Shown piece after piece: positions 18,093 to 26,688 of a DNA stretch of 64,000 bases. Location of the stretch: the NCBI GenBank assembly GCA_028820635.1, contig JAPPIG010000042.1:1-64000 (forward strand), in the 5' to 3' direction. The stretch's first letter is position 1, and each line of letters begins with the position of its first letter. Under the pieces are notes generated by a model, which ran no database searches, was not told where the DNA came from, and saw only the letters and a list, made by a program, of their open reading frames with translations. Source of the DNA: Candidatus Poribacteria bacterium. GTDB taxonomy: Bacteria; Poribacteria; WGA-4E; WGA-3G. Made by a program: the position numbers and the translations under genes.

Positions 18093-18120
18093 TTGGCTGT
18101 CGGCTATTGGCTGTCGGCTA
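18093..18120. repeat. Two tandem copies of a 14-bp unit
   Basis: The unit TTGGCTGTCGGCTA occurs at 18093-18106 and again at 18107-18120, abutting the start of the UlaG-like gene. On the coding strand it forms the immediate 5' leader of that gene. Confidence 0.8.
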
Positions 18121-18223
18121 TCGGTAAAGAGATGTCTGTTTTAATCAGATACCCTTTACTGATTCCCAACTGCAAACTACCAATTTTCCTGTTTTCGACA
18201 AAGTAAAATTCCACCTTAACGGT

Positions 18224-18595
18224 TCAATAGGGTTGACTAATTTTTAATTGCGGAATCATACGAAAATGTCGTGTGTTTCTTGTATAGAGTGTTAAATCAT
18301 GCTCTATGGCTGTTGCTGCAATAAGCGCGTCTGGCAAGGTGAGCCCGTGGCTGAGGTAGAACGACTGCATCAGTTGAAAGGCAATCTGTGAGATAGTAGC
18401 AGTAACCGGTAAAAATGTGCATTTTTGAAAAAATTTCTGCAGTTCTTTCATTTCAAGTTTGTTGCGACAACCGACAATTAATTCCATAGCTGAAACGATA
18501 CTAATCTTTATTCCTGCCACTTGCTGTTCTTCCAAAAACGCAAAAGCATCTACAATGCCATTCATAGCATCAATAAGAATATTTGAATCAATCAC
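18224..18595 (-). CDS. PIN-domain (VapC-like) toxin
   Basis: A PIN-domain ribonuclease of about 123 residues. It opens with VIDSNILIDAMNG (first acidic residue), has VSAMELIVGC (Glu) and LTLPDALIAATAIEHDLTLYTRNTRHF with the later acidic residues. I favour the GTG at 18595, because it overlaps the antitoxin stop by 4 bp (GTGA) and begins exactly at the PIN strand. The longer frame to 18646 would overlap the antitoxin gene by 55 bp. The upstream 94-residue protein is the likely antitoxin. Confidence 0.82.
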   Translation of the reverse strand: MIDSNILIDAMNGIVDAFAFLEEQQVAGIKISIVSAMELIVGCRNKLEMKELQKFFQKCTFLPVTATISQIAFQLMQSFYLSHGLTLPDALIAATAIEHDLTLYTRNTRHFRMIPQLKISQPY

Positions 18596-18876
18596 TCCGT
18601 CCGTGTGAACCGCTGTTGCCACTTTTCTCTCTCCTTGCGCAGCCACGCGACACTGTCACGCATATCCTCTCGATCGGCCCACATCCCGAAGCAGGGTAAG
18701 TTAGCAAATTCTTCAGATTCGTCGGAATCCTTGTTTTGACTGTCATCATCGCTAACAATAGCTGGATCTACGGGTTCTATGTGTACGCGTACTTCAGTGC
18801 CTTCCGGTAAGGAAAGAGGTTTAGATAGGACAATGTGTCCATTGCTTATTTTGCCTTCTTCTATTATTAAAGCCAT
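18592..18876 (-). CDS. Probable antitoxin of the PIN-domain pair (DUF104-like N-terminus)
   Basis: A 94-residue protein. Its first 35 residues (IEEGKISNGHIVLSKPLSLPEGTEVRVHIEP) resemble the small beta-barrel found in DUF104/AbrB-like antitoxins. An acidic linker (DDDSQNKDSDESEEF) follows, then a basic, Trp-rich tail (WADREDMRDSVAWLRKEREKW) suited to wrapping the toxin. ATG after GGAGA. It overlaps the PIN gene by 4 bp. Family assignment is by pattern only. Confidence 0.75.
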   Translation of the reverse strand: MALIIEEGKISNGHIVLSKPLSLPEGTEVRVHIEPVDPAIVSDDDSQNKDSDESEEFANLPCFGMWADREDMRDSVAWLRKEREKWQQRFTRTE

Positions 18877-18907
18877 TTTCCTCTCCTCATATTTTATCGG
18901 ACCAAAT

Positions 18908-20812
18908 TTACTTCATTAACCACATTTTCCGCACACTTTGGGTATTACCTGCCTTGAACTGATAAAAATAGATTCCACTGGCAACAGTTTCACCATTAGC
19001 GTTTTTCCCATCCCAATGCAATTTATTTTTACCACGCGCCTGTAGTCCAAGTTTAAATTCTCGCACCAATTCACCACTTGGGGCGAAGATAGAGAATTTT
19101 ACATCACTGGATTCAAAGAGTTTATACGGGATCCACGTTTCTGGATTAAACGGGTTCGGATAGTTTTGAAAAACTTCGGCAGTTTTGATTTTTCCCCACG
19201 TTGTCGCTTGTTTTCCTGTTGGTTCAACTGCTACAACAAACTTTTGTATTTCTCCTTCAGTAAAAATAAACAGGTCTGAGGCATAGATATCTTCATAGGT
19301 ATCAACAATTCCGGAGGGCCACGTAAGAGTAATAGAATCGATGTGAGAAGCCCCTGCGAGTCCAAATTCAAGTTCTAAACTGTCGCTACCCAAAAAACCG
19401 GTGCCGCCAATTAATTCTTGGGTTTGAACGAAGTCTCTTACTTTTACTGCAACCCGTGTGCCGATGCCGTCACGGTTACTCTTTGTTCCCTGCAAACGAA
19501 TTTTGAGCCGTTGATTTTTAGATACGTTGCGCCGAGTAGCATGTTCATTGGACCGCCATGGTGGATCATCGGACCGCCATGGCGGATCAAGGTCGTTAAG
19601 AAGAAGTGTATAGCCAGTATTATTGACGACAAAGAAATCAACATCGCCGTCGTTATCAAAATCTCCAGCGGTTGCACCACGTGCGACAGAATCAACAGTT
19701 ACATTAAACGCATCGGAGCGATCAACAAACTTACCGTTTCGATTATTATGATAGAGCCGGTTTCGATTGGTCTTTTGTGAATTATCTACATCACCGTTGA
19801 CAACGTAAAGGTCGCGATATCCATCGTTGTCAAAGTCAATGAAACTGGCATACCACCCTACACCTACATTTGCCACACCAACTGCTTCAGCAACGTTAGT
19901 GAATGTACCATTACCGTTATTTCTCCAAAGCAGGTCCTCATCATAGTTTGTAACGAAAAGGTCAAGGTCAGCATCGTTATCATAATCTCCGACGCACAGT
20001 CCCATCGCGCCAGTCGGTTTTCCCCTGATGAGTGTAACAATGCCAGACTGCTCTGAAACATCTGCAAAGGTGCCATCCCTATTGTTACGATAAAGTTTAT
20101 CGGGACCGTGGTCATTTGCTACGAACAGATCTGCCCAAGTATCGCCATTGTAATCGAAGAAGATAGCGCCCCATGCAATTCCATCGTCAGCAACGCCAGC
20201 TGCCTGGGTTACCTCTTCAAAGGTGCCATCCCCTTTGTTACGATACAGCACATTAATTCTTGGAGCAGGTTCAAAAACTAAAAGGGAAGCTGGACGACCC
20301 CAGTTCGCAACATAGATATCCAACCAACCATCGTGGTCATAATCAGCAACCGATGCACTGGTGCCGTGCTGTGCATCAGTGACCCCTGCCTCTTCGCTTA
20401 CATCTGTGAAAGTGCCATCCCCATTGTTCATAAAGAGAAAGTTCGGTCCCGCACAGGTTACATAAAGATCACGCCAACCGTCATTGTTATAGTCGAACCA
20501 AACGCATCCGCGTCCGTTTGGTGTGTTCGCAACACCTGCTTTTTCTGCAATATCCGTAAATGTTCCATCAATGTTGTTGTGGTAAAGCGCGTTAGGTAAG
20601 CCACCATCACCAACAACGAAAATGTCAAGCCAGCATCCATCATTATCATAATCTACAGCAGCGGCACCGGGGCCCATCCAAGCCCCGGAATTTTCATCAA
20701 CTGGAATCTCTCGTTGGTGAACCCCTGCCGCTTGACTAACATCTGTGAAAGTCTCAGCCAATAGGGGGGAAACGACACAGAAGCACAGAAATATAATTAA
20801 ACTGTATCGCAT
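18908..20812 (-). CDS. Secreted FG-GAP/UnbV protein with FlgD-like C-terminal sorting-type domain
   Basis: A 634-residue exported protein (signal SLIIFLCFCVVSPLLAE). It contains roughly eight FG-GAP/VCBS repeats of the DYDNDGxxDLFVVN type, each followed by LYRNNRDGTFxDVSExAG, which is a CRTAC-like beta-propeller with Ca2+-binding Asp loops. An ASPIC/UnbV segment follows (VRDFVQTQELIGGTGFLGSD). The tail has TTWGKIK, then FQNYPNPFNPETWIPYKL and a FlgD-like Ig fold ending in SGIYFYQFKAG. I prefer ATG 20812 (GGA upstream, signal peptide starts there) over a TTG at 20836, which overlaps the upstream stop. Confidence 0.88.
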   Translation of the reverse strand: MRYSLIIFLCFCVVSPLLAETFTDVSQAAGVHQREIPVDENSGAWMGPGAAAVDYDNDGCWLDIFVVGDGGLPNALYHNNIDGTFTDIAEKAGVANTPNGRGCVWFDYNNDGWRDLYVTCAGPNFLFMNNGDGTFTDVSEEAGVTDAQHGTSASVADYDHDGWLDIYVANWGRPASLLVFEPAPRINVLYRNKGDGTFEEVTQAAGVADDGIAWGAIFFDYNGDTWADLFVANDHGPDKLYRNNRDGTFADVSEQSGIVTLIRGKPTGAMGLCVGDYDNDADLDLFVTNYDEDLLWRNNGNGTFTNVAEAVGVANVGVGWYASFIDFDNDGYRDLYVVNGDVDNSQKTNRNRLYHNNRNGKFVDRSDAFNVTVDSVARGATAGDFDNDGDVDFFVVNNTGYTLLLNDLDPPWRSDDPPWRSNEHATRRNVSKNQRLKIRLQGTKSNRDGIGTRVAVKVRDFVQTQELIGGTGFLGSDSLELEFGLAGASHIDSITLTWPSGIVDTYEDIYASDLFIFTEGEIQKFVVAVEPTGKQATTWGKIKTAEVFQNYPNPFNPETWIPYKLFESSDVKFSIFAPSGELVREFKLGLQARGKNKLHWDGKNANGETVASGIYFYQFKAGNTQSVRKMWLMK

Positions 20813-20832
20813 TACGTTTACCGTCCTTAATA

Positions 20833-21624
20833 TCAATATCGGGTTTTAACTGCACCCCAAGTTGTTGTCGCTTTACCACCCGGTTCAACAGGAAATGGAT
20901 TCATATTGTCTCTAAAGTATTCATATTCCACCTCAAGATTGCCAGCACCTGCGGCTACACCAGCATAGACACCAAGCCAAAGTGGGGGATTCAGGGCAAA
21001 GTTACCTTGTCCGATATCCATCCAATCCTCATCTCCCTCTGCTTTATACCATGCAGTGTATGTATCGCCCTCTTTCTTCAGTCGGAGAGACATTTCAATG
21101 TCACCCCAATCCCCAAATCTCCACTGGATATCAGGTGGACCCATCCCAGCTTGCCTTGTTTGATACTGGATATGTCCTTTGGCACCTGCATCTCGACCCC
21201 AGAATTTAATGGTTACCCAATTATTATCACTTGGACTTTTCACAAGAAGCCCGTTGACCCCAGAGCTTGTATCCCATTTGGCGTGAAAATGAGTTTCAAC
21301 ATCGAACATGTCGGTATCAGTTTCCTGATATAGAAAATGAGATGCGTCACCTGCCCATAGATTTCGATTCGGTTCACAGTCAATGTATAGGAAATCCTTT
21401 CGGGTTTCGCCAACATCCCATTTAGGTGGTTCATTTTGCCATTTCCAATCAGGGTTTTTTAATTTACCCCCTTCAAACGGGTCGCCAAATGAATCTGCTG
21501 CATCTACGCCGCCCACCCAAATCGTTAGAGTGGCGAACATACAGGCAATAATACTATAACAAAGGATTTTCCCATATACAGGATGGGAATTCTGTAAGTA
21601 AGAATTTAAATTTCGAATTTTCAT
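20833..21624 (-). CDS. Secreted DUF1349-like concanavalin-fold protein, copy 1, with TTWG tail
   Basis: A 263-residue exported protein. After the signal region (LCYSIIACMFATLTIWVGGVDA) comes a single beta-jelly-roll resembling DUF1349, with WKWQNEPPKWDVGE, ETHFHAKWDTSSGVNGLLV, WVTIKFWGRDAG and YTAWYKAEGDEDWMDIGQG. Such domains bind carbohydrate or accompany glycosidases; here no enzyme domain is attached. It ends in ATTTWGAVKTRY, a motif shared with six other proteins in the window. ATG after GGAG. It is a close paralog of the gene at 21767 and lies just upstream of the FG-GAP gene. Confidence 0.8.
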   Translation of the reverse strand: MKIRNLNSYLQNSHPVYGKILCYSIIACMFATLTIWVGGVDAADSFGDPFEGGKLKNPDWKWQNEPPKWDVGETRKDFLYIDCEPNRNLWAGDASHFLYQETDTDMFDVETHFHAKWDTSSGVNGLLVKSPSDNNWVTIKFWGRDAGAKGHIQYQTRQAGMGPPDIQWRFGDWGDIEMSLRLKKEGDTYTAWYKAEGDEDWMDIGQGNFALNPPLWLGVYAGVAAGAGNLEVEYEYFRDNMNPFPVEPGGKATTTWGAVKTRY

Positions 21625-21685
21625 TTTTATCTCCTACATGAGATCTAAAATATCTCTGCTATAAACTTCAACAATATGATACCTT

Positions 21686-21706
21686 TGTAAACAAATATTG
21701 TTTACA
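21686..21706. promoter_or_regulatory. Operator-like dyad TGTAAACA-N5-TGTTTACA
   Basis: A perfect 8-bp dyad (21686-21693 and 21699-21706) with a 5-bp AT centre. It lies 62 bp upstream of the 21624 start codon. The size and symmetry suit a dimeric regulator; no candidate regulator is encoded nearby, and a small hairpin is the alternative. Confidence 0.35.
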
Positions 21707-21732
21707 GTTGATTACACTGTTTAGATACGGAA

Positions 21733-21762
21733 AAGGTGGACAAACTCTGGTCTGCCCACCTT
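21733..21762 (-). terminator. Rho-independent terminator of the second DUF1349-like gene
   Basis: On the minus strand AAGGTGGGCAGAC pairs with GTTTGTCCACCTT (two G-U pairs) across a 4-nt loop, and the 3' arm runs into TTTT. It starts 5 bases past the stop of the gene at 21767. Confidence 0.75.
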
Positions 21763-21766
21763 AGAA

Positions 21767-22525
21767 CTAATAACGGGATTTTACCATACCCCAGGTTGTT
21801 GCTACCTTTCCTTCAGGTTCAACATCAGTGACGTTGATATTATCTCTAAAATATTCGTATCCAACCTCTAAGTTACCTGTACCTGAGGCAACACCCGCAT
21901 AGATACCGAGCCAAAGTGGCGGAGTCAGGGCAAAGGTGCCTTCTCCGATATCCATCCAATCCTCATCGCCTTCTGCTTTATACCAGGCAGTGTATTTATC
22001 GCCTTCTTTTTTAAGTCGGAAGGACAGTTCAATGTCTCCCCAATCACCAAATCTCCATTGGACATCAGGCGGTCCCATCCCAGCTTGTTTGGTTTGATAC
22101 TGGATATGCCCTCTGGGGCCTGCATCTCGTCCCCAGAATTTAATAGTAACCCAATTATTGTCAGCAGGACTTTTCACAAGAAGCCCATTGACCCCAGAAT
22201 TGGTATCCCATTTAGCGAAAAAATGGGTTTCAACATCAAACATGTCTGCCTCAGTTTCCTGATACAGAAAATGTGAAGCGTCCGATGCCCACACATTTCG
22301 ATTGTTTTCACTATCAATGGTTAGGAACCCTTTTCGAGTTTCATCAATGTCCCATGTGGGTGGTTCGTTTTGCCATTTCCAATTGGGATTTTTCAGTTTG
22401 CCACCCTCAAATGTGTCGCCAAACGATTCTGCTGCATCTGCAGTGCCTATCCATGCAGACATTGATGTGAACAAACACACGATTGCACTATAACAAACAA
22501 CTTTCCAAAAGTTTCGATTTTTCAT
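21767..22525 (-). CDS. Secreted DUF1349-like concanavalin-fold protein, copy 2, with TTWG tail
   Basis: A 252-residue paralog of the preceding protein, matching it across the whole mature region (WKWQNEPPTWDIDETRKGF, FFAKWDTNSGVNGLLV, WVTIKFWGRDAG, EGDEDWMDIGEGTF) and ending in ATTWGMVKSRY. Signal peptide: VVCYSAIVCLFTSMSAWIGTADA. ATG 22525 is chosen, ten bases after AGGAGG; a TTG one codon earlier is possible. It has its own promoter and terminator, so it is probably monocistronic. No catalytic residues are apparent. Confidence 0.8.
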   Translation of the reverse strand: MKNRNFWKVVCYSAIVCLFTSMSAWIGTADAAESFGDTFEGGKLKNPNWKWQNEPPTWDIDETRKGFLTIDSENNRNVWASDASHFLYQETEADMFDVETHFFAKWDTNSGVNGLLVKSPADNNWVTIKFWGRDAGPRGHIQYQTKQAGMGPPDVQWRFGDWGDIELSFRLKKEGDKYTAWYKAEGDEDWMDIGEGTFALTPPLWLGIYAGVASGTGNLEVGYEYFRDNINVTDVEPEGKVATTWGMVKSRY

Positions 22526-22549
22526 CAATATATATCCTCCTATCTATTA

Positions 22550-22578
22550 ATTTTAAGGGTGATTGACGGAATTGTCAA
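22550..22578 (-). promoter_or_regulatory. Candidate sigma70-type promoter for the second DUF1349-like gene
   Basis: On the minus strand, a perfect TTGACA (22578-22573) is followed after 17 bases by TAAAAT (22555-22550). The predicted start is about 18 nt before the ATG at 22525. The -35 box sits 5 bp from the neighbouring stop codon. Confidence 0.65.
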
Positions 22579-22583
22579 GTCAA

Positions 22584-24248
22584 TTAGCGATTTTCTTCAA
22601 TACGGATGACTTGGTTCGCTGAAAGATTTTCAAGTCTCTGAACATGTCCTCCCAACCATTTCACTTCAATTGATTGTACCGTTGAATGCGTACCAAGCCC
22701 AAAAACGATTGCACGTTCACTTCCAGATGCGTAACTACCGCCGCAGGAAACTTCTTTGACTTGCGTTTTTTCACCTGTCTGCACCTTAACTTTAGCACTA
22801 ATTCCGTCACGGTTGCTCTTAGTGCCGACTAATTGAACTTTTAACCAATAATTTTCTGTTTTAGAGTCGTTTCGGAGAAGTACAGCACTCTCTCCACAAC
22901 CTGAAACCAGAATATCTACGTCTCCATCGTTATCATAATCACCGATAGCTGTGCCGCGCGCAACCACAGGACGTGTGAAAAACTTCCCTATTGCTTTAGA
23001 TATTTCCTTGAAACTTCCTTTTCCAGAGTTATAAAACAACTGACACGTTTGTTTGTAAGAAAGGGAAGGCGTGATTTGTGCGACGTTGTCCCACACATGC
23101 CCGTTCGCTACAAAGATGTCTAATAAACCGTTATTGTCTGCATCAAGAAATTGTGTGCCAAAACCGAGTTGGGAAAAACTGGGTTCGGCAAGTCCCGTTT
23201 CAAACGTAGTCATCGTGAAGAAGCCATCACCATCGTTGTGGAAAAGACTATTGACTTCCAACGAGAAATTTGTAACAAAGAGGTCTAACATCCCATCATT
23301 ATTGTAATCGCCATTTGCAATCCCCATACTTGCTGTAGCGCGTCCCTCTGAGTTATATGCAATACCTGCTGTAACCGCAACCTCTGTAAACGTGCCATCA
23401 CCATTATTGCGATATAAAAAGTCTTGCACTGCATCATTTGCCACGAAAATATCTGGATAGCCATCATTGTTGTAATCTGTCCAAATGACACCTAATCCTT
23501 TTCCAGTATTACGGACACCTGACCGACCAGTGACATCCGTGAAAGTGCCATCACCATTGTTGCGATAGAGCGTGTCTCTTGCACCGGGATATTCATGTGG
23601 ACCGCAGTAGATATGAACACCTTCGAGCAAACATGGTTGTGCTGTTTTAACTTGATATTCCAAATAGTTCACTACGTATAGATCAAGGTATCCATCAAAG
23701 TTGTAGTCACCAAAGGATGCACTCACGCTCCAATGGGCATCGCCAACACCAGCATGGGATGTAACATCAGTAAACGTGCCATCCCCATTATTGCGATAGA
23801 GTTGATTTCTCCCAAAATTTGTGAGATATAGGTCTGCGTCTCCATCGTTGTCGTAATCAGCAGAGAGACATCCCATGCCGTAGCCGTTATTTTTCTGAAA
23901 TCCAGCTTGAGCGGTAACATCTGTAAACGTGCCATTGCCGTTGTTGCGGTAAAGAACATTCATCTCATCCGCTTGGGTGCGGGGTTGGGAAGTGTTCTCA
24001 CAAGATTTGCCGCTATTGACAAGATAGATATCAAGGAAACCGTCGTTGTCATAGTCAAAAAATAGACATCCAGCACCCATCGTTTCAGGCAAATACTTCT
24101 GTTCTGATGCCCCGTTGATATGTTTGAAATGGATTCCAGATGCTTCGGTTTGATCAGAAAAGTGGATAGTTGCTTCTTCAGCACTTAAAGGCAGGATGCA
24201 TGCGGACAGTAGAACGCAAATTAGCAGTAGATTAGAGGTATTTTCCAT
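22584..24248 (-). CDS. Secreted FG-GAP/ASPIC-UnbV (CRTAC-like) protein
   Basis: A 554-residue exported protein (signal LLLICVLLSACILPLSAEE). It contains about seven FG-GAP repeats with Ca2+-loop motifs (FDYDNDGFLDIYLVN, ADYDNDGDADLYLTN, TDYNNDGYPDIFVAN), each followed by LYRNNGDGTFTDVT, and a C-terminal ASPIC/UnbV domain (VKEVSCGGSYASGSERAIVFGLG). Unlike the FG-GAP protein at 18908, it has neither the TTWG motif nor a FlgD-like tail. Likely surface-bound or periplasmic; the ligand is unknown. The TPR gene ends 28 bp upstream. Confidence 0.87.
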   Translation of the reverse strand: MENTSNLLLICVLLSACILPLSAEEATIHFSDQTEASGIHFKHINGASEQKYLPETMGAGCLFFDYDNDGFLDIYLVNSGKSCENTSQPRTQADEMNVLYRNNGNGTFTDVTAQAGFQKNNGYGMGCLSADYDNDGDADLYLTNFGRNQLYRNNGDGTFTDVTSHAGVGDAHWSVSASFGDYNFDGYLDLYVVNYLEYQVKTAQPCLLEGVHIYCGPHEYPGARDTLYRNNGDGTFTDVTGRSGVRNTGKGLGVIWTDYNNDGYPDIFVANDAVQDFLYRNNGDGTFTEVAVTAGIAYNSEGRATASMGIANGDYNNDGMLDLFVTNFSLEVNSLFHNDGDGFFTMTTFETGLAEPSFSQLGFGTQFLDADNNGLLDIFVANGHVWDNVAQITPSLSYKQTCQLFYNSGKGSFKEISKAIGKFFTRPVVARGTAIGDYDNDGDVDILVSGCGESAVLLRNDSKTENYWLKVQLVGTKSNRDGISAKVKVQTGEKTQVKEVSCGGSYASGSERAIVFGLGTHSTVQSIEVKWLGGHVQRLENLSANQVIRIEENR

Positions 24249-24276
24249 TGCATAAAATTAATTGTGGCAAGTATTA

Positions 24277-26583
24277 TCAAGGGGAATTGGGTTCTGGACT
24301 CTCCATTAACTTCGTAATTTTGTCCAACTGTTGACGCACATGAGGAACGATGCTATTGTCAGGATATGTAGTAAGTAGAGTCGTATAGGTGTCCAGAGCA
24401 TTGGGGAAATCTTTCTTTTTCTGATATATTTCTGCAATTTGCGTTAAAGCCGCCGCTGCTAAAGGACCTTCTTGAGCAACTATCTGTCGATATGAATGAA
24501 GAGCATCGTCATAAGCGTTTTGAGAGCGATATATTGAACCGAGAAGCATCCATACATTATCAATAATTAGAGATTTTGGATAAAGTGAAATCGTATCCTC
24601 ACACTGTGTGATTGCTGCTTCAGTGTTACCAGTTAGGTGGAATTGAAGCGCGTTTGCATAATCGGTTAGCGGGATAGTAAAATAGTCAGTATTATCTTGA
24701 ATCAGGACAATTTGTTCAAGCGCATCATTCGTGAGTTTATCCGATTTTGAGAGTCTAATCGCTTTTCTATATTCAGCGACAGCATTGTCGAATTCTGTCG
24801 CGAAGAAGTAGGAGTCTCCAACAAGTTTTCGGGCAGTTGCACTTAAGCGATTCGTGCTGTCGGCTATTGGTGTCAAAACCTGTCTTGCAAGTGTATATCT
24901 TTTCAGCAGAAGGTGACATTCTCCTAAAATTAACTGTGCTTCCATAAATTGATTACCTATTAAACGCTGCGCAAACAACGGTTGAAGCGTCATTTGTGCG
25001 GCTTTGGGATTATGAAGACCATACAACTGAATCTGTGCAAGCAGAAATTGACTATCAATTGAGGCAGTTCTGTTCTTATTTAATTCTTTTAGGATATTGG
25101 CTGCTTCAGTCCACTGTTCTGCATTTTGGTATAACTTTGCAAGGTTGTATTGTGTACTTGTGATTATTCTCCTATCCCTTGAAAGTTGTAACAAAGTTTT
25201 GTAAAATTCAATTGCTGATGGATTTTGATTGCGCTCCAAAACACTTGCAAATCTTTCCAAAGTTAAATCAATGGAGGTAGGATAGTATCTGTGTAGTTTT
25301 GTGAATGTTTTTAGAGCTTCATCAAGTTGTCCGGCATAGAAAAAGAGTTCTCCTAAAGTCAAAACGTTGTTGAGATTTCGTGGTGCTGTCCGATGTACCT
25401 TTTGATACTGTGCAATCAATTTTTCACGAAGTGGCTTTTGTCTATCACCTTGATAAATTTCAAGCATAGCTTCCCATATAGATTCCCGTTGACTATTGCT
25501 GGTACCAACACTCTGTAAACCGTCAAGATAGATAGCGGCAGCTTTTTCAATATCTCCCTGAATTTTGTATGCTGCTGCGAGCTGAATATAGAGGTAGCCG
25601 TATTGCGGATTTACCTTTATCGCTTCCTGAAATGCCTTAACTGCTTCATTGTACATTTTGTGTGAAAGATAAATCGCCCCAAGCTGCTGATGTCGATCAG
25701 ATGCCCCTGCCACCATCTTTTTCCATTCGGCGATCGCTTTTTCCCTATTGCCAAGTTCAATGTAGAGAGAGCCGAGTTTTCGTCTGATAGATGTATTTGC
25801 TGGATTTTTTTCAAGCACGTTCTTATAAAGTTCCAATGCTTTCTGGTGTTTTCCCTGTTGTTGGTATAGGTTTGCAAGTTCCTCTAAAAGGGTGGTATCA
25901 GTCGGATTTAGTTTCATCCGCTCCGTGATAAGTTTTTCTGCCTCTGCGTGGCGTTCGTTTTGGGTATATAAACGAACAAGGCTGCTTATTGCAGATGAGC
26001 GATAAATGGAATTCGGAAAATTATCAAGGAAATACTTGTAACTTGCCATCGCATCCTCATGTTTTCCTTCTATGTATTCGTAGTACGCAGTGAGATAGGC
26101 AGCAACAGCAGCCGCAGAACTATTAGGATGTTGCTTCATAATCTGTTTGCATAGTACAATTGCTTCCTTGTACTGGTAGCGTTGCCGATAGAGATTAGAG
26201 AGTTGATGTACAGCTTGGGTTGCGTAAGACCCGTCCGGATTTTCATCAATAATTCCTTTAAAGATGCGGCGTGCCTCTACATCCTCACCCAGTTTTGCGT
26301 AACTTTGCCCTAACATAAGCTGCATAGAATCTTTTTGGGTTTGCGTAAGTTCGGTTTTAAGCAATGCCTGATACGCTTTAATCGCCTCGGCGTAATTACG
26401 TTCATAATAGTGGTCGTTTGCATCCTGAATAGCGTTTAATGTTTGGATTCTTGCCGCGTGGTCGTTCTTAGGTTGTGCCTGAGCGAAGACATCGGTGCAA
26501 GTCCCCGTTCCGACAAAAAGGAAAAATGTTATAATTGGTACTAAGAACGAAATTCGCTTTAAGTAAGTGATTGTTTGTAGCAT
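24277..26583 (-). CDS. Exported TPR-repeat protein
   Basis: A 768-residue protein with an N-terminal signal or anchor (ISFLVPIITFFLFVGTGTCTDVFA) and tetratricopeptide repeats through almost its whole length, for example YAEAIKAYQALLKTEL, HQKALELYKNVLEKNPANTSIRRKLGSLY and YNEAVKAFQEAIKVNPQYGYLY. The C-terminal stretch (YDDALHSYRQIVAQ, YQKKKDFPNALDTYTTLLTTYP) resembles the tol-pal YbgF-type repeat. A scaffold role in an envelope complex is inferred. ATG after AAGGA. Confidence 0.87.
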   Translation of the reverse strand: MLQTITYLKRISFLVPIITFFLFVGTGTCTDVFAQAQPKNDHAARIQTLNAIQDANDHYYERNYAEAIKAYQALLKTELTQTQKDSMQLMLGQSYAKLGEDVEARRIFKGIIDENPDGSYATQAVHQLSNLYRQRYQYKEAIVLCKQIMKQHPNSSAAAVAAYLTAYYEYIEGKHEDAMASYKYFLDNFPNSIYRSSAISSLVRLYTQNERHAEAEKLITERMKLNPTDTTLLEELANLYQQQGKHQKALELYKNVLEKNPANTSIRRKLGSLYIELGNREKAIAEWKKMVAGASDRHQQLGAIYLSHKMYNEAVKAFQEAIKVNPQYGYLYIQLAAAYKIQGDIEKAAAIYLDGLQSVGTSNSQRESIWEAMLEIYQGDRQKPLREKLIAQYQKVHRTAPRNLNNVLTLGELFFYAGQLDEALKTFTKLHRYYPTSIDLTLERFASVLERNQNPSAIEFYKTLLQLSRDRRIITSTQYNLAKLYQNAEQWTEAANILKELNKNRTASIDSQFLLAQIQLYGLHNPKAAQMTLQPLFAQRLIGNQFMEAQLILGECHLLLKRYTLARQVLTPIADSTNRLSATARKLVGDSYFFATEFDNAVAEYRKAIRLSKSDKLTNDALEQIVLIQDNTDYFTIPLTDYANALQFHLTGNTEAAITQCEDTISLYPKSLIIDNVWMLLGSIYRSQNAYDDALHSYRQIVAQEGPLAAAALTQIAEIYQKKKDFPNALDTYTTLLTTYPDNSIVPHVRQQLDKITKLMESPEPNSP

Positions 26584-26688
26584 TTAAATCCTTATTATCA
26601 ATGTAACACTGCCTAATCAATAGTTCTGTTGTTTTCAAAACTTGTTGAGAACCGGAGTTCTCTTCTACCTTAGAGGTGAACTTCTACC

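Noticed and set aside
18093..18120. Tandem 14-bp repeat as the start of a CRISPR array
   Set aside because: There are only two abutting units without spacers; no CRISPR array was seen anywhere.
18596..18646. Longer N-terminus for the PIN toxin
   Set aside because: It would overlap the antitoxin gene by 55 bp; the GTG with 4-bp overlap fits the PIN fold start.
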